Counted from the first letter of the stretch, positions 1 to 6,316 are shown. The stretch: DNA of 9,299 nt from DATAYA01 sp036272815 (GCA_036272815.1 DATAYA010000314.1:1-9299), one strand, 5' to 3'. Numbers and translations: made by a program. Notes: generated by a model not told the origin, from the sequence alone.

Positions 1-1
1 C

Positions 2-835
2 CGCATCGCGGGCGTCGCCTTCACCGGCGGCACCGACACGGCGCAGGGGATCGCGCGCGCTTTGGCCGCGCGGGACGGGCCGATCGTGCCGCTGATCGCC
101 GAGACCGGCGGCATCAACGCGATGATCGTGGACAGCTCGGCCCTGCCCGAGCAGGTGGTGGGCGACGTGCTCTCCTCGGCGTTCGGCTCGGCGGGGCAGC
201 GCTGCTCGGCGCTGCGGCTGCTCTGCGTGCAGGAGGACGCGGCCGACCGCGTGCTCGGAATGCTGGCCGGCGCGGCGGCGACGCTCGCGATCGGCGATCC
301 GCTCGATCCCGCGACCGACATCGGGCCGGTGATCGACGCCGACGCACGCGCGGGGCTGGAGGCGTATTGCGCCGGCATGGGCGCGCCGCTGTTCACCGTG
401 CCTCTGCCGGCGGGAACCGAGCACGGATTCTTCTTTGCACCCCGCGCCTACAGGCTGGCGGATGCGACGTCGTTGCGGCGGGAGGTGTTCGGGCCGGTGC
501 TGCATGTGGTGCGCTACGCGGCGCGCGACCTCGATGCGGTGCTGGACGCGATCGGCGGCACCGGCTTCGGCCTCACGCTCGGCATCCATTCCCGCATCGA
601 GAGCGTGCAGGCACGGATCGCCGCGCGCCTCGCGGTCGGCAACGCCTACGTCAACCGCAACCAGATCGGTGCGGTCGTCGGCGTGCAGCCGTTCGGCGGC
701 CGCGGCCTTTCTGGCACCGGGCCGAAAGCGGGCGGCCCGATCACACTGTTCCGCTTCGCCGAGGAGCGCGTGGTGTCCGTGAACACGGCGGCCGCTGGCG
801 GCAATGCGGCGCTGCTGGCGAGCGAGGAGGGCTGA
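2..835 (+). CDS. putA: PutA, C-terminal part (glutamate semialdehyde dehydrogenase domain), 5' truncated
   Basis: This is the end of bifunctional proline utilisation protein PutA. The domain present oxidises L-glutamate gamma-semialdehyde (P5C) to glutamate with NAD+, the second step of proline catabolism. The frame is open from base 2 and stops with TGA at 833-835, giving 277 visible residues. The start and the proline dehydrogenase domain lie left of the window. Visible aldehyde dehydrogenase landmarks are an FTGGTDTA cofactor-loop motif at the left edge, AETGG with the conserved Glu (codon 101-103), the PutA-typical NAMIVDSSALPEQVV, and GQRCSALR with the catalytic Cys (codon 203-205). EVFGPVLHVV and QPFGGRGLSGTGPKAGGP follow near the end. 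It finishes VNTAAAGGNAALL, the usual PutA ending, with no extra C-terminal domain. A stand-alone P5C dehydrogenase is less likely because the motif wording is that of PutA. Confidence 0.93.
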   Translation, partial: RIAGVAFTGGTDTAQGIARALAARDGPIVPLIAETGGINAMIVDSSALPEQVVGDVLSSAFGSAGQRCSALRLLCVQEDAADRVLGMLAGAAATLAIGDPLDPATDIGPVIDADARAGLEAYCAGMGAPLFTVPLPAGTEHGFFFAPRAYRLADATSLRREVFGPVLHVVRYAARDLDAVLDAIGGTGFGLTLGIHSRIESVQARIAARLAVGNAYVNRNQIGAVVGVQPFGGRGLSGTGPKAGGPITLFRFAEERVVSVNTAAAGGNAALLASEEG

Positions 836-945
836 GTTTTTGGGCGCGTCATAGTCTCTTCGCGGAACTGACACCGACCTCTAGTACAGGTGTCGTTGAG
901 CGATTGTATGTCTCTCCTGGCAAGCATCAAACGGGGGACGAAAAA
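836..945 (+). promoter_or_regulatory. Intergenic leader of the PEP-CTERM phosphoesterase gene
   Basis: This 110-base gap separates putA from the phosphoesterase gene and is less GC-rich than its surroundings. It holds an inverted repeat (870-894) and a purine-rich ribosome binding site (GGGGGA, about 934-939) just upstream of the ATG at 946. I see no hairpin followed by a T run that would terminate putA; only a short T run (837-841) follows its stop. I could not find a -35/-10 pair with acceptable spacing, so the promoter position is unresolved. It must lie here if the gene is transcribed separately from putA. Confidence 0.4.
870..894. promoter_or_regulatory. Inverted repeat GACACC-N13-GGTGTC upstream of phosphoesterase gene
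   Basis: Perfect 6-bp arms GACACC (870-875) and GGTGTC (889-894) are separated by 13 bases. Nested inside is a second short dyad, ACCT (877-880) and AGGT (888-891). The arm spacing would suit a dimeric repressor or activator site, or a modest hairpin in the mRNA leader. It lies about 50 bases before the start codon. Six-base arms can arise by chance, so this is only a candidate. Confidence 0.3.
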
Positions 946-2103
946 ATGCGCATCCGCACCATCACTTTGGGACTGCTCGCAACCACTGCGCTGGCAGCCC
1001 CGGCGCTCGCTGCGCCGGTCCAGACCGTGTTCTATATCGCGCTGGAGAACCACAACCTCACCCAGCCGGGCAGCCTCACCTCGCCGCAGCAGATCCTCGG
1101 CAATCCGGCGGCGCCGTACGTGAACAGCCTGATGACACCCGGCAACCCGAATTCCGTGAACACATCCTACGCGACCAACTACCTCAACGCGGCACCTGGC
1201 GATCACCCATCGGAGCCGAACTACATCTGGTCCGAAGCCGGCTCCAATCTCGGCACCAACAACGATAACGATCCGTCCGCGGCGAACGGCAACATCTTCA
1301 ACACGACCCATCTCACAGGCCAGATGCAGCAGCAGGGCGTGACCTGGAAGTCGTACCAGGAGGACACCCAGATCAACACCAGCACCGGCGCCGTGTTGCC
1401 GCAGAGCCAGCGGAGCGTGCCGCTGACCAGCCAGTCCGGCACCATCCCCGGCTACACCAACGCCTACAACGGCAGCAACCAATTCAACTACGCGGCCAAG
1501 CACAATCCGATGGTCTTCTTCAGCGATACCAACGGACCGGGCGAGGCCTCGCACTACGCCCCGCTGCAGCAGCTCACCACCGACCTCGCCGCCAACACCG
1601 TGGCGCAGTACAACTGGATCACCCCAGACCAGTACAACGACATGCACTCCTCGCTGACCGGCGGCTTCACCTACAACGGTGTCCACTACACCGGCGACCA
1701 GGCGGCGATCGCCGAGGGCGACAATTTCCTGGCGACGATCGTCCCCGAGATCGAGCAGTCGCAGGCGTTCAAGAACAACGGCGCCATCGTGCTGTGGATG
1801 GACGAGAGCGAGGGCGGCGATACCTCGCAGTTCACAATTCCCGAGATCGTCATCTCCCCCGATGCGGTCGGCAACGCCTTTGCGTCCGACGTCTCTCTGA
1901 CGCACTCCTCCGACCTGCTGACGATGGAGGACCTCTTCGGGCTTACCCCCTGCATCGGCGGCGCGTGCAGCGCCAACAGCCTCGCGTCGCTGTTCAAGCC
2001 GGGCTCAATCCCCACCAACCCGGTACCGGAGCCGGCTGGGATCGGCGTGCTCGCGATCGGGCTTCTCGGCCTGCTGACCGCTGGCCGCCGCCGCGCCGCC
2101 TGA
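946..2103 (+). CDS. Secreted phosphoesterase (acid phosphatase/phospholipase C-like) with PEP-CTERM sorting signal
   Basis: This is a 385-residue exported protein. The start at 946 is chosen because GGGGGA lies a few bases upstream and a clear signal peptide follows: MRIRT, a hydrophobic stretch, then APALA with cleavage near residue 22. The open frame runs further upstream but only overlaps putA in another frame. The mature part resembles the phosphoesterase family of AcpA-type acid phosphatases and bacterial phospholipases C. Matching elements are ENHN (34-37) near the N-terminus, NWITPDQYNDMHS (223-235), LWMDESEGGD around D286/E287 (likely metal or catalytic acidic residues), and THSSD (319-323) followed by MEDLFGL. 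The C-terminus is a textbook PEP-CTERM signal: VPEP (360-363), a hydrophobic segment (364-380), then an RRR cluster. Such proteins are recognised and cleaved by an exosortase and routed to the outer surface. Substrate is unknown; a phosphomonoester or phospholipid is possible. C336 and C341 could form a disulfide. It appears monocistronic. Confidence 0.85.
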   Translation: MRIRTITLGLLATTALAAPALAAPVQTVFYIALENHNLTQPGSLTSPQQILGNPAAPYVNSLMTPGNPNSVNTSYATNYLNAAPGDHPSEPNYIWSEAGSNLGTNNDNDPSAANGNIFNTTHLTGQMQQQGVTWKSYQEDTQINTSTGAVLPQSQRSVPLTSQSGTIPGYTNAYNGSNQFNYAAKHNPMVFFSDTNGPGEASHYAPLQQLTTDLAANTVAQYNWITPDQYNDMHSSLTGGFTYNGVHYTGDQAAIAEGDNFLATIVPEIEQSQAFKNNGAIVLWMDESEGGDTSQFTIPEIVISPDAVGNAFASDVSLTHSSDLLTMEDLFGLTPCIGGACSANSLASLFKPGSIPTNPVPEPAGIGVLAIGLLGLLTAGRRRAA

Positions 2104-2111
2104 GGCACATA

Positions 2112-2163
2112 GGTCCAGGGGCTCTGCCCCTGGACCCCGCCAAGGGGGGAGCCCTTGGGACCC
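2112..2163. repeat. GC-rich double-hairpin interspersed repeat, copy 1
   Basis: A perfect 11-bp stem, GGTCCAGGGGC (2112-2122) with GCCCCTGGACC (2126-2136), closes a 3-base loop. A second stem follows at once: CCAAGGG (2140-2146) with CCCTTGG (2152-2158) around a 5-base loop. Nearly the same sequence recurs between kdpB and kdpC. It starts 8 bases after the phosphoesterase stop and ends right at the candidate KdpE box. It could act as a bidirectional or Rho-linked 3' end for the upstream gene, although no proper T tract follows (only ATTTTAT from 2164). Both copies read on the minus strand give a similar spurious peptide containing KGSPLGG/KGSPSAG, which I recognise as a common artefact of such repeats in Acetobacteraceae annotations. 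I see no transposase. Confidence 0.8.
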
Positions 2164-2164
2164 A

Positions 2165-2186
2165 TTTTATATGCCTTCTATATGCG
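2165..2186 (+). promoter_or_regulatory. Candidate KdpE-binding direct repeat
   Basis: Two 11-base units stand head to tail: TTTTATATGCC (2165-2175) and TTCTATATGCG (2176-2186), identical at 9 of 11 positions. The period is one helical turn. From memory, the Escherichia coli KdpE site upstream of kdpFABC also has two T-rich half-sites, TTTATAC and TTTACAC, with the same 11-bp period. This AT-rich block stands out in otherwise very GC-rich DNA and lies about 80 bases upstream of the first ORF of the kdp operon. Assignment to KdpE is inferred from position and half-site resemblance; no experimental or motif-scan evidence is available here. Confidence 0.55.
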
Positions 2187-2217
2187 CAGCCGCGTTGCGC
2201 GCACTCGAATCTATACG
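2187..2217 (+). promoter_or_regulatory. Possible kdp promoter (-10 near 2212-2217)
   Basis: TATACG at 2212-2217 is the best -10-like hexamer between the direct repeat and the first kdp ORF. A start of transcription about 6-7 bases further on would place the T-rich direct repeat at roughly -58 to -37. That is a typical position for an activator that touches sigma-70 RNA polymerase. There is no good -35 hexamer at 17 bases (GCCGCG lies there), which fits an activator-dependent promoter but is also weak evidence. The leader would be about 40 bases long. Confidence 0.3.
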
Positions 2218-2252
2218 ACGCCAGGGATACCTCCAGCTCTGTTTGGACCCGT

Positions 2253-2257
2253 GGAGG
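2253..2257 (+). promoter_or_regulatory. Strong ribosome binding site GGAGG for the kdp micro-ORF
   Basis: GGAGG is followed by a 6-base spacer (TTTCCC) and a GTG codon at 2264. This is the clearest Shine-Dalgarno at the head of the operon. It lies about 90 bases before kdpF, so it serves the micro-ORF rather than kdpF directly. kdpF itself has no comparable site and probably depends on coupling. Confidence 0.75.
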
Positions 2258-2263
2258 TTTCCC

Positions 2264-2347
2264 GTGCTGGACATCCTGTACCTGGCGTTCGGCGGCGGCT
2301 TCCTGATCGCCTGCGTCCCCTACGTCCTGGCCTGCGAGAAGCTGTGA
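2264..2347 (+). CDS. 27-residue single-span membrane micro-ORF leading the kdp operon
   Basis: I do not recognise a named family. The ORF starts GTG (2264) with an ideal GGAGG site and stops TGA (2345-2347), whose last A is the first base of the kdpF ATG (TGATG). The peptide begins MLDILYLAFGGGF and ends VLACEKL. It is one hydrophobic span (about residues 4-23) containing a GGG run, Cys17 and Cys24, preceded by Asp3 and closed by Glu25-Lys26. Length and style are like KdpF, but the sequence is distinct. My recollection is that short ORFs of similar pattern occur before kdpF in other proteobacteria; I cannot check this. Plausible roles are a second small subunit or regulator of the KdpFABC complex, or a leader peptide that sets translation of kdpF-kdpA. 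The start signal, stop-start overlap and membrane-like composition make it likely to be translated. Confidence 0.7.
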   Translation: MLDILYLAFGGGFLIACVPYVLACEKL

Positions 2348-2436
2348 TGCTCGTCGATTACATTTTCGGCGGCGCCGTCACGATCGGCATCCTCGCCTAT
2401 CTCGTCTTCGCCCTCCTCCGGCCTGAGCGGTTCTGA
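2347..2436 (+). CDS. kdpF: KdpF, small subunit of the K+-transporting ATPase
   Basis: This 29-residue peptide is a single transmembrane helix with the KdpF pattern: a short polar start (MLVDYIF), a hydrophobic core, then the typical ending YLVFALLRPERF. In E. coli, KdpF sits in the membrane beside KdpA and stabilises the KdpFABC complex. The ATG at 2347 overlaps the upstream micro-ORF stop and its own TGA (2434-2436) overlaps the kdpA ATG. Both junctions are TGATG, so translation of the three ORFs is probably coupled. An in-frame reading extends upstream to about 2155, but it lacks a ribosome site and runs through the promoter region, so I keep the short form, which matches the family length. 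Confidence 0.93.
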   Translation: MLVDYIFGGAVTIGILAYLVFALLRPERF

Positions 2437-4163
2437 TGACAATCAACGGCTGGCTGCAGATCGCGATCTTCTTCGCGATCGTCATCGCCGTCACGCGGCC
2501 ACTCGGTGGCTACATGACGCGCGTCTTCGCGGGCGAGCGCACGTGGCTCTCGCCGGTCTTGCGGCCGATCGAGCGCGCGCTCTACCGCGTCTCCGGCGTC
2601 ACAGAGACCGACGAGCAGCACTGGACCACCTACGGCATCGCCATGCTCGCGTTCAGCATCGTGGGGTTCGCAACGCTCTATGGATTGCAGCGGTTGCAGC
2701 AATATCTGCCGCTCAATCCCGAGAAGCTGGGCGCGGTCAGTCCGGACCTGGCGCTGAACACCTCGGTCAGCTTCGTCACCAATACCAACTGGCAGTCCTA
2801 CGTGCCGGAACAGACGATGAGTTACCTGGTGCAGATGCTGGGGCTCACCGTGCACAACTTCCTCTCGGCCGCGACCGGGATCGCGCTGGCGATCGCCCTC
2901 GTGCGCGGCTTCTCGCGCCGCTCGGCGAAGACGGTCGGCAATTTCTGGGTCGATATGACCCGCTGCACGCTCTACGTGCTGCTGCCGGTCGCGGTCGTGA
3001 TCGGGCTCGTCTTCGTCTGGCAGGGGATGCCGCAGAACCTCGGCGGCTACGTCCACGCGACGACGTTGGAGGGCGCGCACCAGGTCATCGCACAAGGCCC
3101 TGTCGCCTCGCAGGAGGTGATAAAGATCTTCGGCACCAACGGCGGCGGTTTCTTCAACGCCAACTCCGCGCACCCGTACGAGAACCCGAACGCGCTCACC
3201 AACCTGATCGAGATGGTACTGATCCTCTCGATCGGGGCCGCGCTGACCAACGTGTTCGGCCGGATGGTCCGCGACGAGCGGCAGGGCTGGGCGCTGTTCG
3301 CGGTGATGGGTCTGCTGTTCCTGGTTGGCGTCACCACCGCCTACTCGGTCGAGAGCGCCGGCAACCCGGCCTTCGCCGCCATGCACGTGAGCCAGACAGC
3401 AAGCGCGTTGCAGCCCGGCGGTAACATGGAAGGCAAGGAAGTACGCTTCGGTGTCGCCAACTCGGTGCTGTTCGCGACCGCGACCACCGACACCTCCTGC
3501 GGCGCGGTCAACTCGATGCACGACAGCTTCCTGCCGCTGGCGGGGATGGTGCCGATGGCCAACATCATGCTCGGAGAAATCATCTTCGGCGGCGTCGGCT
3601 CCGGCCTCTATGGGATGCTGCTGTTCGCGATCGTGGCGATCTTCATCGCCGGCCTGATGGTCGGCCGAACGCCCGAATATCTCGGCAAGAAGATCGAAGC
3701 GAAGGAGGTCAAGATGGCAATGCTCGCGATCCTGATCCTGCCGCTTTCGATCCTGGGCTGGACCGCGCTCGCGGTGGTGCTGCCTGTCGGCACGGGGGCG
3801 ATGAACAATGCCGGGCCGCACGGCTTCTCCGAGGCGCTCTATGCCTACACCTCGGCGACCGGCAACAACGGCAGCGCCTTCGCCGGGATCAGCGCCAACG
3901 TGCCGTTCTGGAACGACACGATGTCGGCCGCCATGCTGATCGGGCGCTTCCTGTTCATCGTGCCGATGCTGGCGGTCGCCGGATCGCTCGCGGGCAAGAA
4001 GCTCGCGACCGCGTCCGCCGGCACCTTCCCGACCCACGGGCCGATGTTCGTCGGCCTGGTCGCGGGCGTGGTGCTGATCGTGGGCGGGCTCACCTTCTTC
4101 CCGGCCCTCGCCCTCGGCCCGATCGTCGAGCAGATCGCGATGAACACCGGTCATACCTTCTGA
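2436..4163 (+). CDS. kdpA: KdpA, K+-binding channel-like subunit of the K+-transporting ATPase
   Basis: KdpA selects K+ and passes it into the KdpFABC complex in the inner membrane. It is a relative of SKT-family K+ channels/transporters, with four pore loops. All four filter regions are visible: NTNWQSY (116-122), GTNGGGFFN (233-241), TTDTSCGAVNSMHDS (350-364) and TGNNGSAF (475-482). The protein has about ten hydrophobic spans. At 575 residues it is slightly longer than the 557-residue E. coli protein and appears complete. The start is fixed by the TGATG overlap with kdpF, and there is only a weak ribosome site, as expected for coupled translation. kdpB follows 14 bases after the stop. Confidence 0.97.
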   Translation: MTINGWLQIAIFFAIVIAVTRPLGGYMTRVFAGERTWLSPVLRPIERALYRVSGVTETDEQHWTTYGIAMLAFSIVGFATLYGLQRLQQYLPLNPEKLGAVSPDLALNTSVSFVTNTNWQSYVPEQTMSYLVQMLGLTVHNFLSAATGIALAIALVRGFSRRSAKTVGNFWVDMTRCTLYVLLPVAVVIGLVFVWQGMPQNLGGYVHATTLEGAHQVIAQGPVASQEVIKIFGTNGGGFFNANSAHPYENPNALTNLIEMVLILSIGAALTNVFGRMVRDERQGWALFAVMGLLFLVGVTTAYSVESAGNPAFAAMHVSQTASALQPGGNMEGKEVRFGVANSVLFATATTDTSCGAVNSMHDSFLPLAGMVPMANIMLGEIIFGGVGSGLYGMLLFAIVAIFIAGLMVGRTPEYLGKKIEAKEVKMAMLAILILPLSILGWTALAVVLPVGTGAMNNAGPHGFSEALYAYTSATGNNGSAFAGISANVPFWNDTMSAAMLIGRFLFIVPMLAVAGSLAGKKLATASAGTFPTHGPMFVGLVAGVVLIVGGLTFFPALALGPIVEQIAMNTGHTF

Positions 4164-4177
4164 GCAGGAGACGCTCG

Positions 4178-6316
4178 ATGCAAGCGAAGACGATCGGGCG
4201 CGGTGCGGCCGCATCCATGCTCGACCCCGCGATCCTGCGCCCCGCGATCGGCGGTGCGTTCCGGAAACTCGATCCGCGGCTGATGATCCGCAACCCGGTG
4301 ATGTTCGTCGTCGAAGTGGTGGCGACGATGACGACGGTGCTGTTCGTCCGTGACATCATCACCGGGCGCGGCGGCCTGGGCTTCACCTTCCAGATCATCC
4401 TCTGGCTCTGGATCACCGTGCTGTTCGCGAACTTCGCCGAGGCCGTCGCCGAAGGCCGCGGCAAGGCCCAGGCCGCGACGCTGCGCCGGGCGCGGACCGA
4501 GACCCACGCCAAGCGCCTGCTGCCGGGCAGCACCGGGACCTATGACAAGGATGGTCTCTACGAGGAAATCGCGGCACCGGACCTCCAGGCGGGCGATTTC
4601 GTTCTCGTCGAGGCGGGCGACCTGATACCGTCGGACGGCGAGGTGGTCGAGGGCATCGCCTCGGTCGACGAGAGTGCGATCACCGGCGAGAGCGCGCCTG
4701 TGATCCGCGAGAGCGGCGGCGATCGCTCGGCGGTGACGGGCGGCACGCGGGTGCTGTCGGACTGGCTGAAGGTCCGGATCACCGCCGCCCAGGGCTCGAC
4801 CTTCCTCGATCGCATGATCGCGCTGGTGGAGGGGGCGACGCGGCAGAAGACGCCGAACGAGATCGCGCTGAACATCCTGCTGGCGGGGATGACGATCATC
4901 TTCGTCTTCGCGGTCGCGACAATCCCGAGTTTTGCGACGTACGCAGGCGGCCATATCTCGATCGTGGTGCTGGTGGCGCTGTTCGTCACGCTGATCCCGA
5001 CCACCATCGGCGCGCTGCTCTCGGCGATCGGCATTGCCGGCATGGACCGGCTGGTGCGCTTCAATGTGCTCGCGATGTCGGGGCGTGCGGTCGAGGCCGC
5101 GGGCGACGTCGATACGCTGCTGCTCGACAAGACCGGCACGATCACGCTCGGCAACCGGCAGGCGGTCGCGTTCATTCCCGTCCCCGGCGTCGCCGAGCGC
5201 GACCTGGCCGACGCGGCGCAGCTCGCCTCGCTGTCGGACGAGACGCCGGAGGGGCGTTCGATCGTCGTCCTGGCGAAGGAGCAATACGGCATCCGCGGCC
5301 GCGAGATGGCGCCGCTCGGCGCCCGCTTCATCCCGTTCACGGCGCAGACGCGGATCAGCGGCATCGATCTCGAGGGAACCGAAATCCGCAAGGGTGCCGT
5401 AGATGCCGTGCTCGCCTACGTCGCCGCGACGCGCGGCGGCCTCGCCGCGGCTGCGGCCGGCGGGCTCGCGACCGCGACACGGCCGACGGCCACGGACGCG
5501 CAGGCGCGCGCGCTGACGGAAGCGTCCGAGACGATCGCGCGCGCCGGCGGCACGCCGCTCGCGGTCGCGCGCGACGGGCGGCTGCTCGGCGTCATCCACC
5601 TCAAGGACATCGTCAAGGGCGGCATCAGCGAGCGGTTCCTGGAGCTGCGGCGGATGGGCATCCGCACGGTGATGATCACCGGCGACAACCCGCTGACCGC
5701 CGCCGCGATCGCCGCCGAGGCGGGCGTGGACGACTTCCTCGCCCAGGCCACGCCCGAGGCGAAGCTGGCGCTGATCCGCCAGGAGCAGGCCGGCGGCAAG
5801 CTGGTCGCGATGTGCGGCGACGGCACCAACGACGCGCCGGCGCTCGCGCAGGCCGATGTCGGCGTCGCGATGAACACCGGCACGATGGCGGCGCGCGAGG
5901 CCGGCAACATGGTCGATCTGGACAGCGATCCGACGAAGCTGATCGAGATCGTCGAGATCGGCAAGCAGCTCCTGATGACGCGCGGCGCGCTCACCACCTT
6001 CTCGATCGCCAACGACGTCGCCAAGTATTTCGCGATCATCCCGGCGATGTTCATCGCCTTCTACCCGCAGCTCGCGGCGCTGAACGTGATGCGGCTGAGC
6101 TCGCCGCAGAGTGCGATCCTGTCGGCGATCATCTTCAACGCGCTCATCATCGTGGCGCTGATCCCGCTGGCGCTGCGGGGCGTCACCTACAAGCCGGTGG
6201 GAGCCGCCGCGATCCTGCGGCGAAACCTGGTGATCTACGGGCTTGGCGGGATCGTGGTGCCGTTCATCGGCATCAAGGCAATCGACGTGATCGTGCACGC
6301 GATCGGGCTCGCGTAA
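4178..6316 (+). CDS. kdpB: KdpB, P-type ATPase catalytic subunit of the K+ pump
   Basis: KdpB hydrolyses ATP to drive K+ uptake (P-type ATPase, class IA). Visible landmarks are the actuator TGES (169-172), the phosphorylation motif DKTGT with Asp317, MITGDN in the P domain, and GDGTNDAPAL (Gly547-Asp552 region), plus hydrophobic spans near both ends. Ser172 matches E. coli Ser162, the site whose phosphorylation shuts the pump off at high K+, so that control could be conserved. The protein has 712 residues against 682 in E. coli. About 10 extra residues lie at the N-terminus and about 20 form an Ala/Gly/Thr-rich insert in the nucleotide-binding domain (about 418-440). AGGAG at 4166-4170, 7 bases before the ATG, supports the start. 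A structured repeat follows the TAA immediately. Confidence 0.97.
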   Translation: MQAKTIGRGAAASMLDPAILRPAIGGAFRKLDPRLMIRNPVMFVVEVVATMTTVLFVRDIITGRGGLGFTFQIILWLWITVLFANFAEAVAEGRGKAQAATLRRARTETHAKRLLPGSTGTYDKDGLYEEIAAPDLQAGDFVLVEAGDLIPSDGEVVEGIASVDESAITGESAPVIRESGGDRSAVTGGTRVLSDWLKVRITAAQGSTFLDRMIALVEGATRQKTPNEIALNILLAGMTIIFVFAVATIPSFATYAGGHISIVVLVALFVTLIPTTIGALLSAIGIAGMDRLVRFNVLAMSGRAVEAAGDVDTLLLDKTGTITLGNRQAVAFIPVPGVAERDLADAAQLASLSDETPEGRSIVVLAKEQYGIRGREMAPLGARFIPFTAQTRISGIDLEGTEIRKGAVDAVLAYVAATRGGLAAAAAGGLATATRPTATDAQARALTEASETIARAGGTPLAVARDGRLLGVIHLKDIVKGGISERFLELRRMGIRTVMITGDNPLTAAAIAAEAGVDDFLAQATPEAKLALIRQEQAGGKLVAMCGDGTNDAPALAQADVGVAMNTGTMAAREAGNMVDLDSDPTKLIEIVEIGKQLLMTRGALTTFSIANDVAKYFAIIPAMFIAFYPQLAALNVMRLSSPQSAILSAIIFNALIIVALIPLALRGVTYKPVGAAAILRRNLVIYGLGGIVVPFIGIKAIDVIVHAIGLA

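Noticed and set aside
367..945. Upstream in-frame extension of the phosphoesterase gene
   Set aside because: The extension overlaps putA in another frame and would bury the signal peptide that starts at 946, where a good ribosome site is present.
646..1905. 419-codon open frame on the minus strand opposite the end of putA and the phosphoesterase gene
   Set aside because: It straddles an intergenic region and two real + strand genes, with no motif or ribosome site.
2112..2170. Classical intrinsic terminator after the phosphoesterase gene
   Set aside because: The stems are strong, but the following ATTTTAT is short and interrupted, and the same stems recur within the kdp operon where termination would cut off kdpC. 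I call it a repeat instead.
2155..2436. Longer in-frame version of kdpF (93 residues)
   Set aside because: The extension runs through the promoter and micro-ORF region, lacks a ribosome site, and the family length is about 29 residues starting at 2347.
2459..2480. Perfect 8-bp hairpin GATCGCGA/TCGCGATC early in kdpA
   Set aside because: It is explained by repeated GCG-ATC (Ala-Ile) codons in the first membrane helix. Similar GATCGCGATC strings recur throughout these GC-rich genes, so it is probably coincidence.
2397..4214. 605-codon open frame on the minus strand opposite kdpA
   Set aside because: It is an antisense shadow of a GC-rich gene: the peptide is rich in Arg, His, Asp and Glu with no recognisable domain, while the + strand encodes an unmistakable KdpA.
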